Shown piece by piece: positions 8,801 to 16,974 of a DNA stretch of 43,429 bases (its first letter is position 1; every line of letters begins with the position of its first letter). The notes under the pieces were generated by a model. It saw only the letters and a program-made list of their open reading frames with translations, ran no database searches and was not told the DNA's origin. A program made the position numbers and the translations under genes. This DNA is from Rhodoferax sp. (GTDB lineage: Bacteria > Pseudomonadota > Gammaproteobacteria > Burkholderiales > Burkholderiaceae_C): positions 1-43,429 of the forward strand of contig JAUSNJ010000166.1 of the NCBI GenBank assembly GCA_030645355.1, read 5' to 3'.

Positions 8801-10510
8801 ATGGTGAACACGCAAGCGATGGAATCCCGGCGTGAGCTCAACGCGATATACGAAGTCAGCAAGACGCTGGCAACGTCGTTGGATGTCGCCAAGACGTTTC
8901 GTGAAGCATTGAACTATTTGCTGCACGCCTTTGACTGGCGGCGCGCCTTTGTCGTGCTGGCCGAGCCCGAGGGGCGCCTGCGCGGCCTGTGCGCCGTGGG
9001 GCTTACCCGCGAAGAGCACCAGCGCCTGCAATTCCAATCCGGCGAGGGCATTGTGGGCCGCGTCTATGCCAGCGGCATTCAGGTCATCGTGCCCGACGTG
9101 AGCGCCGAGCCGCTATTTTTGAACCGCACCGGCGGGGCCGACCAGAGCCCAGGCGTTGCGGTTGCCATGCTGGTGACGCCCATTCGCGCCGACCGCCGCA
9201 CCCTGGGCGTGCTGGCCGTAGACTGCCTGAACCCCGACCAGAGCCGGGCCTTTGGCAACGACTTGCAGTTGCTCAAAATGGTGGCCACGCTGATGGGCCA
9301 GGCCCTGCTGTTGCACCGCAGTGTCAGTGCCGCACACGACGTCATGCAAGACGAAGCGCGGCGCATGCACAAGGCCCTGAAGCCCGTCAAACAGATTGAC
9401 CAGGTGGTGGGCATTTCCGCGCCCATGCAGCAGGTCTTTGCGCAAGTGCACCAGGTCGCGCCCGCGCGCACCACCGTGCTGTTGCGCGGCGAAAGCGGCA
9501 CTGGCAAGGAAGTGATTGCGCGCGCCCTGCACAACCTGTCGCCCCGCAAACGCGAGGCCTTTGTCAGCGTCAATTGCGCGGCGCTGACCGAATCACTGTT
9601 GGAGAGCGAACTGTTTGGCCACGAGAAAGGCTCGTTCACCGGCGCACAAGGACTGCGCAAGGGACGCTTTGAGATGTCCCATGGCGGCACACTGTTTCTG
9701 GATGAAATAGGCGACATCTCGGCCTCCTTCCAGGCCAAGCTGCTGCGCGTGCTGCAAGAGCGCGAGTTCGAGCGCGTGGGTGGCACGTCTGTCGTCAAAG
9801 TGGACGTGCGCCTGATTTTGGCGACCAACCGCAACCTGGAGCGCATGGTGCAGGCGGGCGAATTCCGCGCCGACTTGTATTACCGCATCAACGTGGTCAG
9901 CATCCAGCTGCCCCCTCTGCGCGAGCGCCGCGACGATATCCCGGTGATGGCCCAGCACTTTCTGGACCGCTTCAATCTGGAGAATTCTCGCGCCACACAG
10001 TTCAGCCCCGCCGCCATGCGCGTGCTGACCAGTTGCTACTGGCCCGGCAATGTGCGCGAGCTGGAGAACTGCGTGGAGCGCACCGCCACCATGGCGCACG
10101 ACAGTGTCATCACCGACCTGGCCTTTCCGTGCAAGGAAAACCGCTGCCTGACCCAGGTACTGCACCACATCGAACGCGAAGACGCGGTGAAGCCAGGCAG
10201 ACTGGCCGACATACCCATCGTCGAAGTGCCGATGGCGCAGCCACCTGCATCGTCACCCACGCCGGCCTCGGCCTCCGCGGCCGAAGATGACAACAGCCCC
10301 GCTGACGCTGCAGCCTTGACGACCCCGCACGACGACCCGGCGACTGCTGCCTCTGACGACGGCAAACCGGAAGGCGAGCGCGAGCGCCTGGTCTGGGCCA
10401 TGGAGCGCTGCGGCTGGGTGCAAGCCAAGGCTGCCCGCTTGCTGAAGATATCGCCACGGCAGATGGGGTATGCGTTGCAGAAGAATGGGATTGAGGTGCG
10501 GAAGTTTTGA
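8801..10510 (+). CDS. nifA: Nif-specific transcriptional activator NifA
   Basis: A 569-residue sigma-54 enhancer-binding protein: GAF domain (about 20-165), AAA+ domain with Walker A GESGTGKE (230-237), GSFTGA loop (277-282) and Walker B LFLDE (D301, E302), then a linker rich in P, A and S and a C-terminal Fis-type helix-turn-helix ([19 protein letters not shown]). Cysteines C412, C424, C444 and C449 give C-X11-C-X19-C-X4-C, the motif of directly oxygen-sensitive NifA proteins of rhizobia, Azospirillum and Herbaspirillum. No nifL is adjacent. The sigma-54 contact loop is GSFTGA rather than GAFTGA. The ATG at 8801 has GGAGA six bases upstream. It should activate the promoters before nifV and nifB and probably iscS. 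Confidence 0.96.
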   Translation: MVNTQAMESRRELNAIYEVSKTLATSLDVAKTFREALNYLLHAFDWRRAFVVLAEPEGRLRGLCAVGLTREEHQRLQFQSGEGIVGRVYASGIQVIVPDVSAEPLFLNRTGGADQSPGVAVAMLVTPIRADRRTLGVLAVDCLNPDQSRAFGNDLQLLKMVATLMGQALLLHRSVSAAHDVMQDEARRMHKALKPVKQIDQVVGISAPMQQVFAQVHQVAPARTTVLLRGESGTGKEVIARALHNLSPRKREAFVSVNCAALTESLLESELFGHEKGSFTGAQGLRKGRFEMSHGGTLFLDEIGDISASFQAKLLRVLQEREFERVGGTSVVKVDVRLILATNRNLERMVQAGEFRADLYYRINVVSIQLPPLRERRDDIPVMAQHFLDRFNLENSRATQFSPAAMRVLTSCYWPGNVRELENCVERTATMAHDSVITDLAFPCKENRCLTQVLHHIEREDAVKPGRLADIPIVEVPMAQPPASSPTPASASAAEDDNSPADAAALTTPHDDPATAASDDGKPEGERERLVWAMERCGWVQAKAARLLKISPRQMGYALQKNGIEVRKF

Positions 10511-10989
10511 GGGCATTGCTGGCGTACCCGCTGTCAGGCGTCTGTGGTTGGCAGGAGCTGGACTGGGGCGGCGGCCTCATACTGTCAAAGGCCCAGAAAT
10601 CGGCCGCCACCCCAATCCAGCTCCTGCTGGCGGGCGGGGTTGGAACTTGGAGCAAAAACGCAAAGTGCGGACCGGTCTGGGGCGGTAGGAGTCATAGGAT
10701 TTGACACCGTGGATGTCACTTGTGGGCTGGAAGCGGACTAAAGTGAGGTGCAACACGATGTCAGGAGTTCCGCGAAAGAAGTCATGTTGCAATATCCCCC
10801 AAATGGGGGAGACACATTGACAAAAATAGTGGTCAAAATGGAAGGAAGTCAGTCCATAGACCGTTTAACGCAACACTCAAATCAACAATCAAACATACAA
10901 ACAATTGCAACTTACGCACATCGTAAAACAGCGCATTCATAAAATAAGAATTAGCTTAATTTAATACTTAGAGGTTTTTAAGGAAATAA
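10511..10989. other. Gap between nifA and the AT-rich gene
   Basis: No gene recognised. The first 130 bases hold a large inverted repeat (10552-10626). From about 10,740 base composition drops sharply to AT-rich, marking the left edge of an island. A short palindrome (TCCCCC-aaat-GGGGGA, 10795-10810) lies close to that boundary. A 64-codon open frame at 10748-10942 has no family resemblance and no clear ribosome site, so I do not call it. Confidence 0.6.
10552..10626. repeat. Long inverted repeat (25-base arms) downstream of nifA
   Basis: Arms at 10552-10576 and 10602-10626 are complementary over 25 bases with two differences, both G-U compatible in RNA, around a 25-base loop; pairing continues about five further bases outward with some G-U pairs. 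In RNA this is a very stable hairpin starting 42 bases after the nifA stop. It lacks a T run. It could terminate or stabilise the nifA transcript, or be a remnant of a mobile or dispersed palindromic element. Confidence 0.8.
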
Positions 10990-12333
10990 GTGATTGGAAT
11001 TGGATTTTTAATTGCGTCGGCAATAACGCTTGCACTGTTTATATTTTGGTGCATCTTAATTGCACGAATCTCTCGCTGGGAATATTTCGCCAATAGTTCC
11101 TTAGCACGGTATTTGTTCATCATATTCTTCATCACATTGCCATTCCACAGCGCCTATGTCTATCCTTTGCTAAAAATTGAATGCGATATGAGGGGTGGAA
11201 ATATTAATACCTCAAACGGACAGGTAATTTCGAATGATTTACAGGTCAATGGTGCCATGTATGAGGATACCGGCGAGTCAACGATAACCAATTTATTTTC
11301 CACAGGTATCGCTCGAACAATAAACTTTAGCGCGGGCTCCAGTTATGGGAATTCAGATTTTTATAAAAGTGCAATATCTCGAGGAAAAAATCTACCATAT
11401 CGACTACATCTTGCGGACAAGTCAGACGTAACCTGTGGCCCTTATTATTCTCTAATTTCAAATGGTAAACGTAACTCATCAATAGGCAATGTAAGCTGTA
11501 TCGCGATTGATGGTGGAGAGCTTCCCATCAACTATCTCAAGATATTTAAAACTACTGAGCGGGAGCTTTCTTGGAGAACCGCATTTCAGCCGATTAGTTG
11601 GAATGTTTTAAGAGCGGTTCAAGTTAATGAGCGTGATGAAAAAATAGTTTATGAGCGCAGAAGCTTTCAGCATAAAGGATTGATGCTCCCCCTATTTATG
11701 GACGGATTTCTTGAAAATAGTGGAATTGGACGTTACTCCTGTAAAAATGACTCTAGTACTTATCAAATAATTTCCGAACTCGTTACCAAAAGAGACAAGG
11801 TCGAACTTGGAACAGAGATAACCCCGGTGGAAGCTGGTATTAAATTAAATGAACTGACTTCGAAATTTTGGGGATTTGACATTCCAGATGCGGTAAGACG
11901 TATTCAAGTATGGGTCTTTGAATACTCTGGCTTGTCGTCGAAAGACAAACCACTGAATATCAATGTAAATGTAGCAAAGGACAATTTGCCAACACTGTTA
12001 GTTCTCAATAGTAATTCAAGTGCGATTTGGAATATAAAAAATACAAATCAATCCAACGAAGTATACGTTGAATCATACGTACCCAAAGAGGGAACAAAGG
12101 TCAATGGAGTACCCGAAGTCAATACTTGGATTTTTAATGATGAGCGCATGCATTCGGAAAAAATGTTCCATTTCTACTACTGGAAAGATTTGTTCAAATT
12201 AAAAATTGGCGCGATTGGTACAAATCTTACTTGCGAAAAGAAATTTATCGCAAAGGAAAGGGATTTGGAATTGGATTTGAGTTCATGCTTAAATCCACCT
12301 GAGAAGTTTATTGATAACCGTGTAATTCAATAA
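10990..12333 (+). CDS. AT-rich hypothetical membrane-anchored protein
   Basis: Family not recognised. The 447-residue product has two hydrophobic segments (about residues 3-25 and 40-58) with little between them, then a long polar region rich in N, S, K and T that would most simply lie in the periplasm; cysteines occur at scattered positions (for example in IECDMRGG, VTCGPYY, SCIAIDGG and LTCEKKF). It starts with GTG preceded by AAGGAA. Codon use is strikingly AT-rich (many ATA, TTA, AAA, AAT) against GC-rich nif neighbours, which indicates recent transfer. It lies between nifA and nifB, genes that are usually adjacent. No transposase or integrase is visible beside it. Function is unknown and a nif role is unlikely. 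Confidence 0.75.
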   Translation: MIGIGFLIASAITLALFIFWCILIARISRWEYFANSSLARYLFIIFFITLPFHSAYVYPLLKIECDMRGGNINTSNGQVISNDLQVNGAMYEDTGESTITNLFSTGIARTINFSAGSSYGNSDFYKSAISRGKNLPYRLHLADKSDVTCGPYYSLISNGKRNSSIGNVSCIAIDGGELPINYLKIFKTTERELSWRTAFQPISWNVLRAVQVNERDEKIVYERRSFQHKGLMLPLFMDGFLENSGIGRYSCKNDSSTYQIISELVTKRDKVELGTEITPVEAGIKLNELTSKFWGFDIPDAVRRIQVWVFEYSGLSSKDKPLNINVNVAKDNLPTLLVLNSNSSAIWNIKNTNQSNEVYVESYVPKEGTKVNGVPEVNTWIFNDERMHSEKMFHFYYWKDLFKLKIGAIGTNLTCEKKFIAKERDLELDLSSCLNPPEKFIDNRVIQ

Positions 12334-12415
12334 ATTTGACGCATCTGCCAATTCTTTTATGGGTTCGCCCGTTTGGATACTAGTAAATCAAAGAATCAAG
12401 GTAGACGTCTGCTAT

Positions 12416-12448
12416 CGCGGCATACCCGACTTACAACGGTATGCCGCG
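12416..12448. repeat. Inverted repeat with 11-base perfect arms
   Basis: CGCGGCATACC (12416-12426) and GGTATGCCGCG (12438-12448) around an 11-base loop, 80 bases after the AT-rich gene. There is no T run. It could be a terminator-like hairpin for that gene or the scar of an element boundary. Confidence 0.7.
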
Positions 12449-12499
12449 GACGGCTGCAATGCGTCTCAAACGGACCCAGAAAACCCTCGGTCTCCCACT

Positions 12500-12519
12500 G
12501 ATTGACTAAACGGTCAATC
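12500..12519. repeat. Short inverted repeat GATTGAC...GTCAATC
   Basis: Seven-base perfect arms around a six-base loop (12500-12506 and 12513-12519), about 45 bases upstream of the first NifA site before nifB. It could be an operator or a weak hairpin; nothing else identifies it. Confidence 0.35.
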
Positions 12520-12561
12520 CCGTTGTCATTCCAAAACGCCCAGCTGCCCCAATGTCATCTT

Positions 12562-12577
12562 TGTAGCATCACAGACA
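12562..12577. promoter_or_regulatory. NifA upstream activator site 1 for nifB
   Basis: TGT (12562-12564), ten bases, ACA (12575-12577). It is centred about 94 bases upstream of the nifB -24 element, the normal spacing for NifA activation with DNA looping. Confidence 0.8.
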
Positions 12578-12616
12578 TCCCTCTCCTAAAAAGACGGGCG
12601 GCTACACCCCTCCCCG

Positions 12617-12632
12617 TGTCCCACATCCGACA
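12617..12632. promoter_or_regulatory. NifA upstream activator site 2 for nifB
   Basis: TGT (12617-12619), ten bases, ACA (12630-12632). It lies 55 bases downstream of site 1 and about 40 bases from the -24 element, closer than usual. It could cooperate with site 1 or be a chance match. Confidence 0.6.
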
Positions 12633-12660
12633 AACCCGGGCCAAAAACAGCCGTTTCCGG

Positions 12661-12677
12661 GTGGCATGGATTTAGCT
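12661..12677 (+). promoter_or_regulatory. Sigma-54 (-24/-12) promoter of nifB
   Basis: GTGGCATGGATTTAGCT has GG (12663-12664) and GC (12675-12676) ten bases apart; the -24 TGGCAT is good and the -12 TTAGC is weaker than TTTGC. Predicted transcription start is near 12688, 34 bases before the chosen nifB ATG and at the position of the alternative upstream ATG. Confidence 0.8.
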
Positions 12678-12721
12678 ATTGAACCCTTATGCGGCCATTG
12701 TCGGACGCGAGAAGGGTTTCC

Positions 12722-14329
12722 ATGCACGCAAGCGCGCCAGTCGGGGCTATGCCCGCCAAGACCTACGTCAGCATTGGTCAAATCAAGCCTCTGGGCGCCA
12801 AACTGGATGTGCCGGCAACCGGTGGTGGTTGCGACACCCATGGTGCAGAGGGCAAGGCCAGTTGCGGCTCGTCCGACGGTCCGGACGACATGCCCCAGGC
12901 GATCTGGGACAAGGTCAAAAACCACCCCTGCTACTCCGAAGAAGCCCACCACCACTTTGCCCGCATGCACGTGGCCGTGGCCCCGGCTTGCAACATCCAG
13001 TGCAACTACTGCAACCGCAAATACGACTGCAGCAACGAATCCCGCCCCGGCGTAGTCTCGCAAAAGCTCACGCCCGAGCAAGCCGTGCGCAAGGTGGTGG
13101 CGGTGGCCAGCGAGATTCCGCAGATGACGGTGCTGGGCATTGCCGGACCCGGTGATGCGCTGGCCAACCCGGCCAAGACCTTCCAAACGTTTCGCATGTT
13201 GCAGGAACAAGCGCCCGATTTGAAGCTGTGCATCTCTACCAACGGCCTGGCCCTGCCCGACCATGTGGATGAAATCTGCAAGTACAACGTGGACCACGTC
13301 ACCATCACCATCAACATGGTGGACCCTGCCGTGGGCGAAAAGATCTACCCCTGGATCTTCTGGCAGCACAAGCGCGTGACCGGTTACGAGGCCGCCAAGA
13401 TCCTGCACGAACGCCAGATGCTGGGCCTGGAGATGCTCACCGCGCGTGGCGTGCTGACCAAGATCAACTCGGTGCTGATCCCCGGCGTCAACGACGAGCA
13501 CCTGATTGAAGTGAACCGCGAGGTCAAGAAACGCGGCGCCTTCCTGCACAACATCATGCCGTTGATCTCCGAGGCCGAGCACGGCACGGTGTTTGGCCTG
13601 ACCGGCCAGCGCGGCCCCACCGCATCTGAATTGAAGGCCGTGCAAGACGCCTGCATGGGCGGCGCCAACCTGATGCGCCACTGCCGTCAGTGCCGCGCGG
13701 ATGCGGTTGGTTTGCTTGGCGAAGACCGCAGTGAGGAATTCACGCTGGACAAGCTCGAACAGATGGACGTGGTCTACGACCTGGACAAGCGCAAGTCTTA
13801 CCAGGACAAGGTTGAAGTGGAGCGTGCCGCGCAACAGGCCGCTAAGGCACAAGCCCTGGCTGCGGCCAGTGCCATCGAGGTGGCGGACGACCTGCAGGTC
13901 CTGGTGGCCGTGGCCACCAAGGGCGGCGGTCGCGTCAACGAGCACTTTGGCCACGTGACCGAGTTCCAGGTGTTTGAAGTGTCTGCCGCCAAAGCCCTGT
14001 TCGTGGGCCACCGCCGGGTCGACCAGTATTGCCAGGGTGGCGCGGGTGACGACGAGCAATTACCGTCGGTGGTGCGCGCCATCAACGACTGCCACGCCGT
14101 GCTGGTGGCCAAGATCGGCGCCTGCCCGCGTGACGAACTGTCGCAGGCTGGCGTCGAACCGGTGGACCAGTATGTGGGCGAGTTCATTGAGAAAGCCGCG
14201 CTGGACTGGTTCAACGACTACCGTGCCCGCATTGCCAGTGGCGCCGTGGTGCACCAGGCCCGCGGCGACGCCCAGATCCGCCAGGGCGCCTACACCAATC
14301 TTGCAGGCGGCGTTGCGCTGGCTGCCTGA
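12722..14329 (+). CDS. nifB: FeMo-cofactor biosynthesis radical SAM protein NifB
   Basis: A 535-residue radical SAM enzyme that builds NifB-co, the 8Fe-9S-carbide precursor of the nitrogenase cofactor. The SAM cluster motif C-X3-C-X2-C appears in HVAVAPACNIQCNYCNRKY, with further NifB cysteines in YDCSNESRPGV, LKLCISTNG and CRQCRADAVG. After about residue 400 a NifX/NafY-like domain follows (VLVAVATKGGGRVNEHFGH). The ATG at 12722 has a purine-rich GAGAAGGG upstream and lies after the predicted transcription start, unlike the in-frame ATG at 12689. It is the first gene of a run of about 15 genes to 23511. Confidence 0.96.
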   Translation: MHASAPVGAMPAKTYVSIGQIKPLGAKLDVPATGGGCDTHGAEGKASCGSSDGPDDMPQAIWDKVKNHPCYSEEAHHHFARMHVAVAPACNIQCNYCNRKYDCSNESRPGVVSQKLTPEQAVRKVVAVASEIPQMTVLGIAGPGDALANPAKTFQTFRMLQEQAPDLKLCISTNGLALPDHVDEICKYNVDHVTITINMVDPAVGEKIYPWIFWQHKRVTGYEAAKILHERQMLGLEMLTARGVLTKINSVLIPGVNDEHLIEVNREVKKRGAFLHNIMPLISEAEHGTVFGLTGQRGPTASELKAVQDACMGGANLMRHCRQCRADAVGLLGEDRSEEFTLDKLEQMDVVYDLDKRKSYQDKVEVERAAQQAAKAQALAAASAIEVADDLQVLVAVATKGGGRVNEHFGHVTEFQVFEVSAAKALFVGHRRVDQYCQGGAGDDEQLPSVVRAINDCHAVLVAKIGACPRDELSQAGVEPVDQYVGEFIEKAALDWFNDYRARIASGAVVHQARGDAQIRQGAYTNLAGGVALAA

Positions 14330-14368
14330 GTTCCCCCAGCTATTTCATAACCCAACAGGAGCGTCACC

Positions 14369-14563
14369 ATGGCCCACAAAATCATCATTTCGACCTGCAC
14401 CGCATGCTCTGCCTGCGAGCCCGAATGCCCCAACGTCGCCATCCGCGAAAAGAACGGCACCTACGTCATCGACCCCAAGAAATGCACCGACTGCGATGGC
14501 CACTACGACACGCCCCAGTGCGTGGCCGTTTGCCCGGTCGATGGCTGCATCGTAAAGGTCTGA
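14369..14563 (+). CDS. fdxN: 2[4Fe-4S] ferredoxin FdxN
   Basis: A 64-residue bacterial ferredoxin with C-X2-C-X2-C-X3-C ([11 protein letters not shown]) and C-X2-C-X8-C-X3-C (CTDC...QCVAVC), the spacing typical of nifB-linked FdxN. It donates electrons in cofactor synthesis (NifB) or to nitrogenase reductase. It follows nifB by 39 bases, with AGGAG before the ATG. Confidence 0.93.
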   Translation: MAHKIIISTCTACSACEPECPNVAIREKNGTYVIDPKKCTDCDGHYDTPQCVAVCPVDGCIVKV

Positions 14564-14568
14564 TCATC

Positions 14569-14976
14569 ATGTTGCCTAACGTCACCATCACACCCGCCGC
14601 TGCCAAGTTCATCAACCGCATCGTGCGCTTCTCGGGCTTGCCCGCAGGCGCGGGCCTGCGCCTGTCGGTCACGCCAGGCGGCTGCTCCGGCTACTCGTCC
14701 GAGTTCAGCGCCGAGGCGGCTCCCGCTGCGGGTGAGCAATTACTGGAGGTCGGTGGCGTGCGCCTGTTCCTGGCTGCGGAAAGCCGTTTGATGCTCAACG
14801 GCATCACCGTCGATTTTGTCGAGACCGCCACCACGTCGGGCCTGAGCTTTATCGACCCCAACAAGGAAGCCTGCGCCTGCAGCAGCGCCGAATCGGCTCC
14901 CAAGGTGGGCGTGACCAAGATCGAGATCAGCTCCATTGGGCGGGGCCGACCGGCCGCTCCCGTGGTGGCGCACTGA
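14569..14976 (+). CDS. Nif-associated A-type Fe-S carrier (IscA/HesB family)
   Basis: A 135-residue HesB-fold protein with LRLSVTPGGCSGYSSEF and three cysteines C39, C102 and C104 (ACACSS), matching the carrier residues of IscA though the second motif is CAC rather than CGC. The C-terminal 25 residues are an extension beyond a normal IscA. It begins 5 bases after fdxN stops. This is the nif-specific carrier commonly found near nifB and probably delivers clusters to NifB or nitrogenase assembly proteins. Confidence 0.87.
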   Translation: MLPNVTITPAAAKFINRIVRFSGLPAGAGLRLSVTPGGCSGYSSEFSAEAAPAAGEQLLEVGGVRLFLAAESRLMLNGITVDFVETATTSGLSFIDPNKEACACSSAESAPKVGVTKIEISSIGRGRPAAPVVAH

Positions 14977-14992
14977 CACGGCGGACAACACC

Positions 14993-15556
14993 ATGCCTGC
15001 GGACAGTCTCCGGTTTGCCAATGACCTGGCGGCGTTTGCCGACGGGGCCATTGGCGGGGGCTTGAGTCCGCAGGTCAACGCATTGATCGCCCAGGCGGGC
15101 GAGTTGCGGCACCTGCCGCAGCAGGCACTGCCTTTACTGGAGCAGGCCCGTGCGGCCGCGCCACGGCACCCGGCGCCGCTGATCGCGCTGTACCGCTTCT
15201 ATTTCTACGGCCACCAACTGGCCGAGGCAAGGGCCGTGGGTGAAGACGCGCTGGCCATTGCCCGCACCGCACTGGGCCCCAGCTTTGGCGATGTGCCACC
15301 GGGTGACGAGGCCGCACGGCACGACGCGGCTGTGCGCTTTTACCTGTTCACGCTCAAGGGCCTGGCCTACCTGAACATGCGCCTGGGTGACATGCATGAA
15401 GCCCGCCTGATGCTCAACGCCCTGCACCGCCTGGACCCGCAAGACCATGTGGGCGGCGCCTTGTTGTTCCACGTGCTGACGCGCCATGAAAAGGGCGAGA
15501 CGGGCGAAGCACCGGCCGCCTACCCGGTGCGTGGATGGGGCACGGTGAGCCTATGA
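14993..15556 (+). CDS. Nif-associated helical (TPR-like) conserved protein
   Basis: A 187-residue soluble, alanine- and leucine-rich protein. Helical pairs such as LPLLEQARAAAPRHPAPLIALYRF, split over about residues 42-65, and YLNMRLGDMHEARLMLNAL resemble degenerate tetratricopeptide repeats, suggesting protein-protein interaction. No catalytic motif is seen. The start MPADSLRFAND at 14993 lies 16 bases after the preceding stop. Its end overlaps the next gene as ATGA. Position in the nifB operon next to the LRV protein matches a gene pair known from other nif clusters; the function is not established. Confidence 0.75.
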   Translation: MPADSLRFANDLAAFADGAIGGGLSPQVNALIAQAGELRHLPQQALPLLEQARAAAPRHPAPLIALYRFYFYGHQLAEARAVGEDALAIARTALGPSFGDVPPGDEAARHDAAVRFYLFTLKGLAYLNMRLGDMHEARLMLNALHRLDPQDHVGGALLFHVLTRHEKGETGEAPAAYPVRGWGTVSL

Positions 15557-16329
15557 ACGACATCCCGGCGCTGCACTGGCAAGGCGGGCCTATCCGCTGT
15601 GGTGACTGTGACTACGCCAATTTGCGGGCGCTGGACGGCGAGCAGGGCTGCGAACCGGGACACGCCTGCATGCAGGATGTGTATGCCCGCCGCATTGACC
15701 GATTCTTCCGCTGGCACCCCACGCTAAGTGACGAGCAGGTGAACCATTCCTACTTCGAAGTGCGTGCCATCGCCGCGCGCCGTGCCAGCCTGTTTCGCCT
15801 GCCCGCCCTGATGGATGACCCGGACGAGACCGTGCGCCTGCAGGTGGCCCTGCGCCTGCCGCAGGCCCAACTGGTTCGCATGGCCCATGACCCGCATCGC
15901 GAGGTGCGCATCCGGGTGGTCCAGCGCCTGGCGCCCGCCGAACTGGGCGCGCTGCGCAATGACCCTGACTACGGTGTGCGCGAGCTGGTGGCGCAACGCC
16001 TGGCTCTGGCCCTCTTGCCGACCATGGCCAACGACCCGGACCGGGCCGTGCGCCTGCGTGTGGCGCAGCGGCTGGAGATGCCCGCGTTGTTGCGCATGGC
16101 CGATGACACCGAGCCCGAAGTGCGCCGCGTGGTGGCCGAGCGCCTGCCGGTTGCACTGCTGTCCCGCCTGTCCCGTGATATGGACTGGCGCGTGCGCTGG
16201 GAAGTGGCACAGCGCGCCGATGCCGCCACTTTGGAAACCATGCGCGACGACGACGAGCCTGAAGTACAGCAGACCGTGCGCGCGCAACTGGCGCGTGAGG
16301 TCAGCACCCTGGGAGCAAACCATGGCTGA
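15553..16329 (+). CDS. LRV (leucine-rich repeat variant) iron-sulfur protein
   Basis: A 258-residue protein with N-terminal C16, C19, C33 and C39 (CGDC...GCEPGHAC), the 4Fe-4S ligands of the Azotobacter LRV protein. About seven 24-residue repeats follow, each with D-P-D and V-R-L-x-V-A-x-R-L (for example MANDPDRAVRLRVAQRLE). The repeats form a right-handed superhelix of unusual type. The family is found almost only in nif clusters; its partner is unknown. It overlaps the preceding stop (ATGA) and overlaps nifZ by 8 bases, so it is tightly coupled. Confidence 0.9.
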   Translation: MNDIPALHWQGGPIRCGDCDYANLRALDGEQGCEPGHACMQDVYARRIDRFFRWHPTLSDEQVNHSYFEVRAIAARRASLFRLPALMDDPDETVRLQVALRLPQAQLVRMAHDPHREVRIRVVQRLAPAELGALRNDPDYGVRELVAQRLALALLPTMANDPDRAVRLRVAQRLEMPALLRMADDTEPEVRRVVAERLPVALLSRLSRDMDWRVRWEVAQRADAATLETMRDDDEPEVQQTVRAQLAREVSTLGANHG

Positions 16330-16684
16330 CATCAACCGCGACGATGCCGAGATCGAACTGGCCTACCCACCGCGCTTCAGCTACGGCGAGCGGGTGATTG
16401 CGCGCTCCGTGGTGCGCAACGACGGCACCTACAACGGCCGCGACATCGGCGAGGTGCTGGTCAACAAAGGTGAGATCGGCTACGTGATCAACATCAACAC
16501 CTTCTTGCAGCAGTTCTACATCTACGCCGTGGACTTTGTCGATTCCGGCCACCGTGTGGGCATGCGCGCCAAGGAACTCTGCACGCTGGACAACCTGCCC
16601 GACGAGGTGCTGGAGCAACTCGGCGCAAAGGCCGCCGTTCTGCAGACGCTGGGGTCTGCCAAGCCAACCGAGGAAGTCCTATGA
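16322..16684 (+). CDS. nifZ: NifZ, P-cluster maturation protein (N-terminal type)
   Basis: A 120-residue protein with PPRFSYGERVIARSVVRNDG, FLQQFYIYAVDFVDSG and VGMRAKEL, the conserved core of NifZ. NifZ takes part in forming the second P-cluster of the MoFe protein. Classical NifZ is about 150-160 residues with two SH3-like halves; this one covers mainly the first half plus a short tail. It overlaps the LRV gene by 8 bases and the next gene by ATGA. Confidence 0.9.
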   Translation: MADINRDDAEIELAYPPRFSYGERVIARSVVRNDGTYNGRDIGEVLVNKGEIGYVININTFLQQFYIYAVDFVDSGHRVGMRAKELCTLDNLPDEVLEQLGAKAAVLQTLGSAKPTEEVL

Positions 16685-16974
16685 ACGCCACCACCCTACC
16701 CGGCATCGAGCCGCGCGAGCCGGCCTACGCCTGGGGCCAGCGCGTCATTGCGCTGGACGACCTGGTCAACGACGGCAGCTACCCGGATCGCCCGCTGGAT
16801 GCATTGCTGGCCGCACGCGGCTCGCTCGGCGAGGTAGTCAACATCGGCCATGCGCCCGAGCTCAACGAGCCGGTCTACCTGGTGCAGTTCGACGGTTGTG
16901 TGGTGGGCTGCCTGGAGATCGAACTGGTTCCGGCGCCGCGCGGCCTGCTGCCCGAGACCGAGGAGGCGGTGTGA
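16681..16974 (+). CDS. Second NifZ-domain protein
   Basis: A 97-residue protein with the same fold pattern as its neighbour: YAWGQRVIALDDLVNDGSY, then GSLGEVVNIG, then VYLVQFDGCVVGCLEIEL, matching the G-R-V-x-A, N-D-G and G-x-V-V-x-I positions of NifZ. It could be the separated second half of NifZ or an independent paralogue. It starts in an ATGA overlap with nifZ and ends in a GTGA overlap with the next gene, so stoichiometric expression is likely. Confidence 0.8.
   Translation: MNATTLPGIEPREPAYAWGQRVIALDDLVNDGSYPDRPLDALLAARGSLGEVVNIGHAPELNEPVYLVQFDGCVVGCLEIELVPAPRGLLPETEEAV

Larger units (their letters stand above)
12334..12721. other. Gap upstream of nifB: island edge and nif regulatory region
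   Basis: No gene seen. The left part is the AT-rich island tail and holds two inverted repeats (12416-12448 and 12500-12519). The right part holds two perfect NifA sites and the nifB sigma-54 promoter. Composition returns to GC-rich from about 12,400. Confidence 0.7.

Noticed and set aside
12602..14059. Long open frame (485 codons) opposite nifB
   Set aside because: Shadow of nifB in GC-rich DNA; no family features, and the opposite strand has complete NifB motifs.
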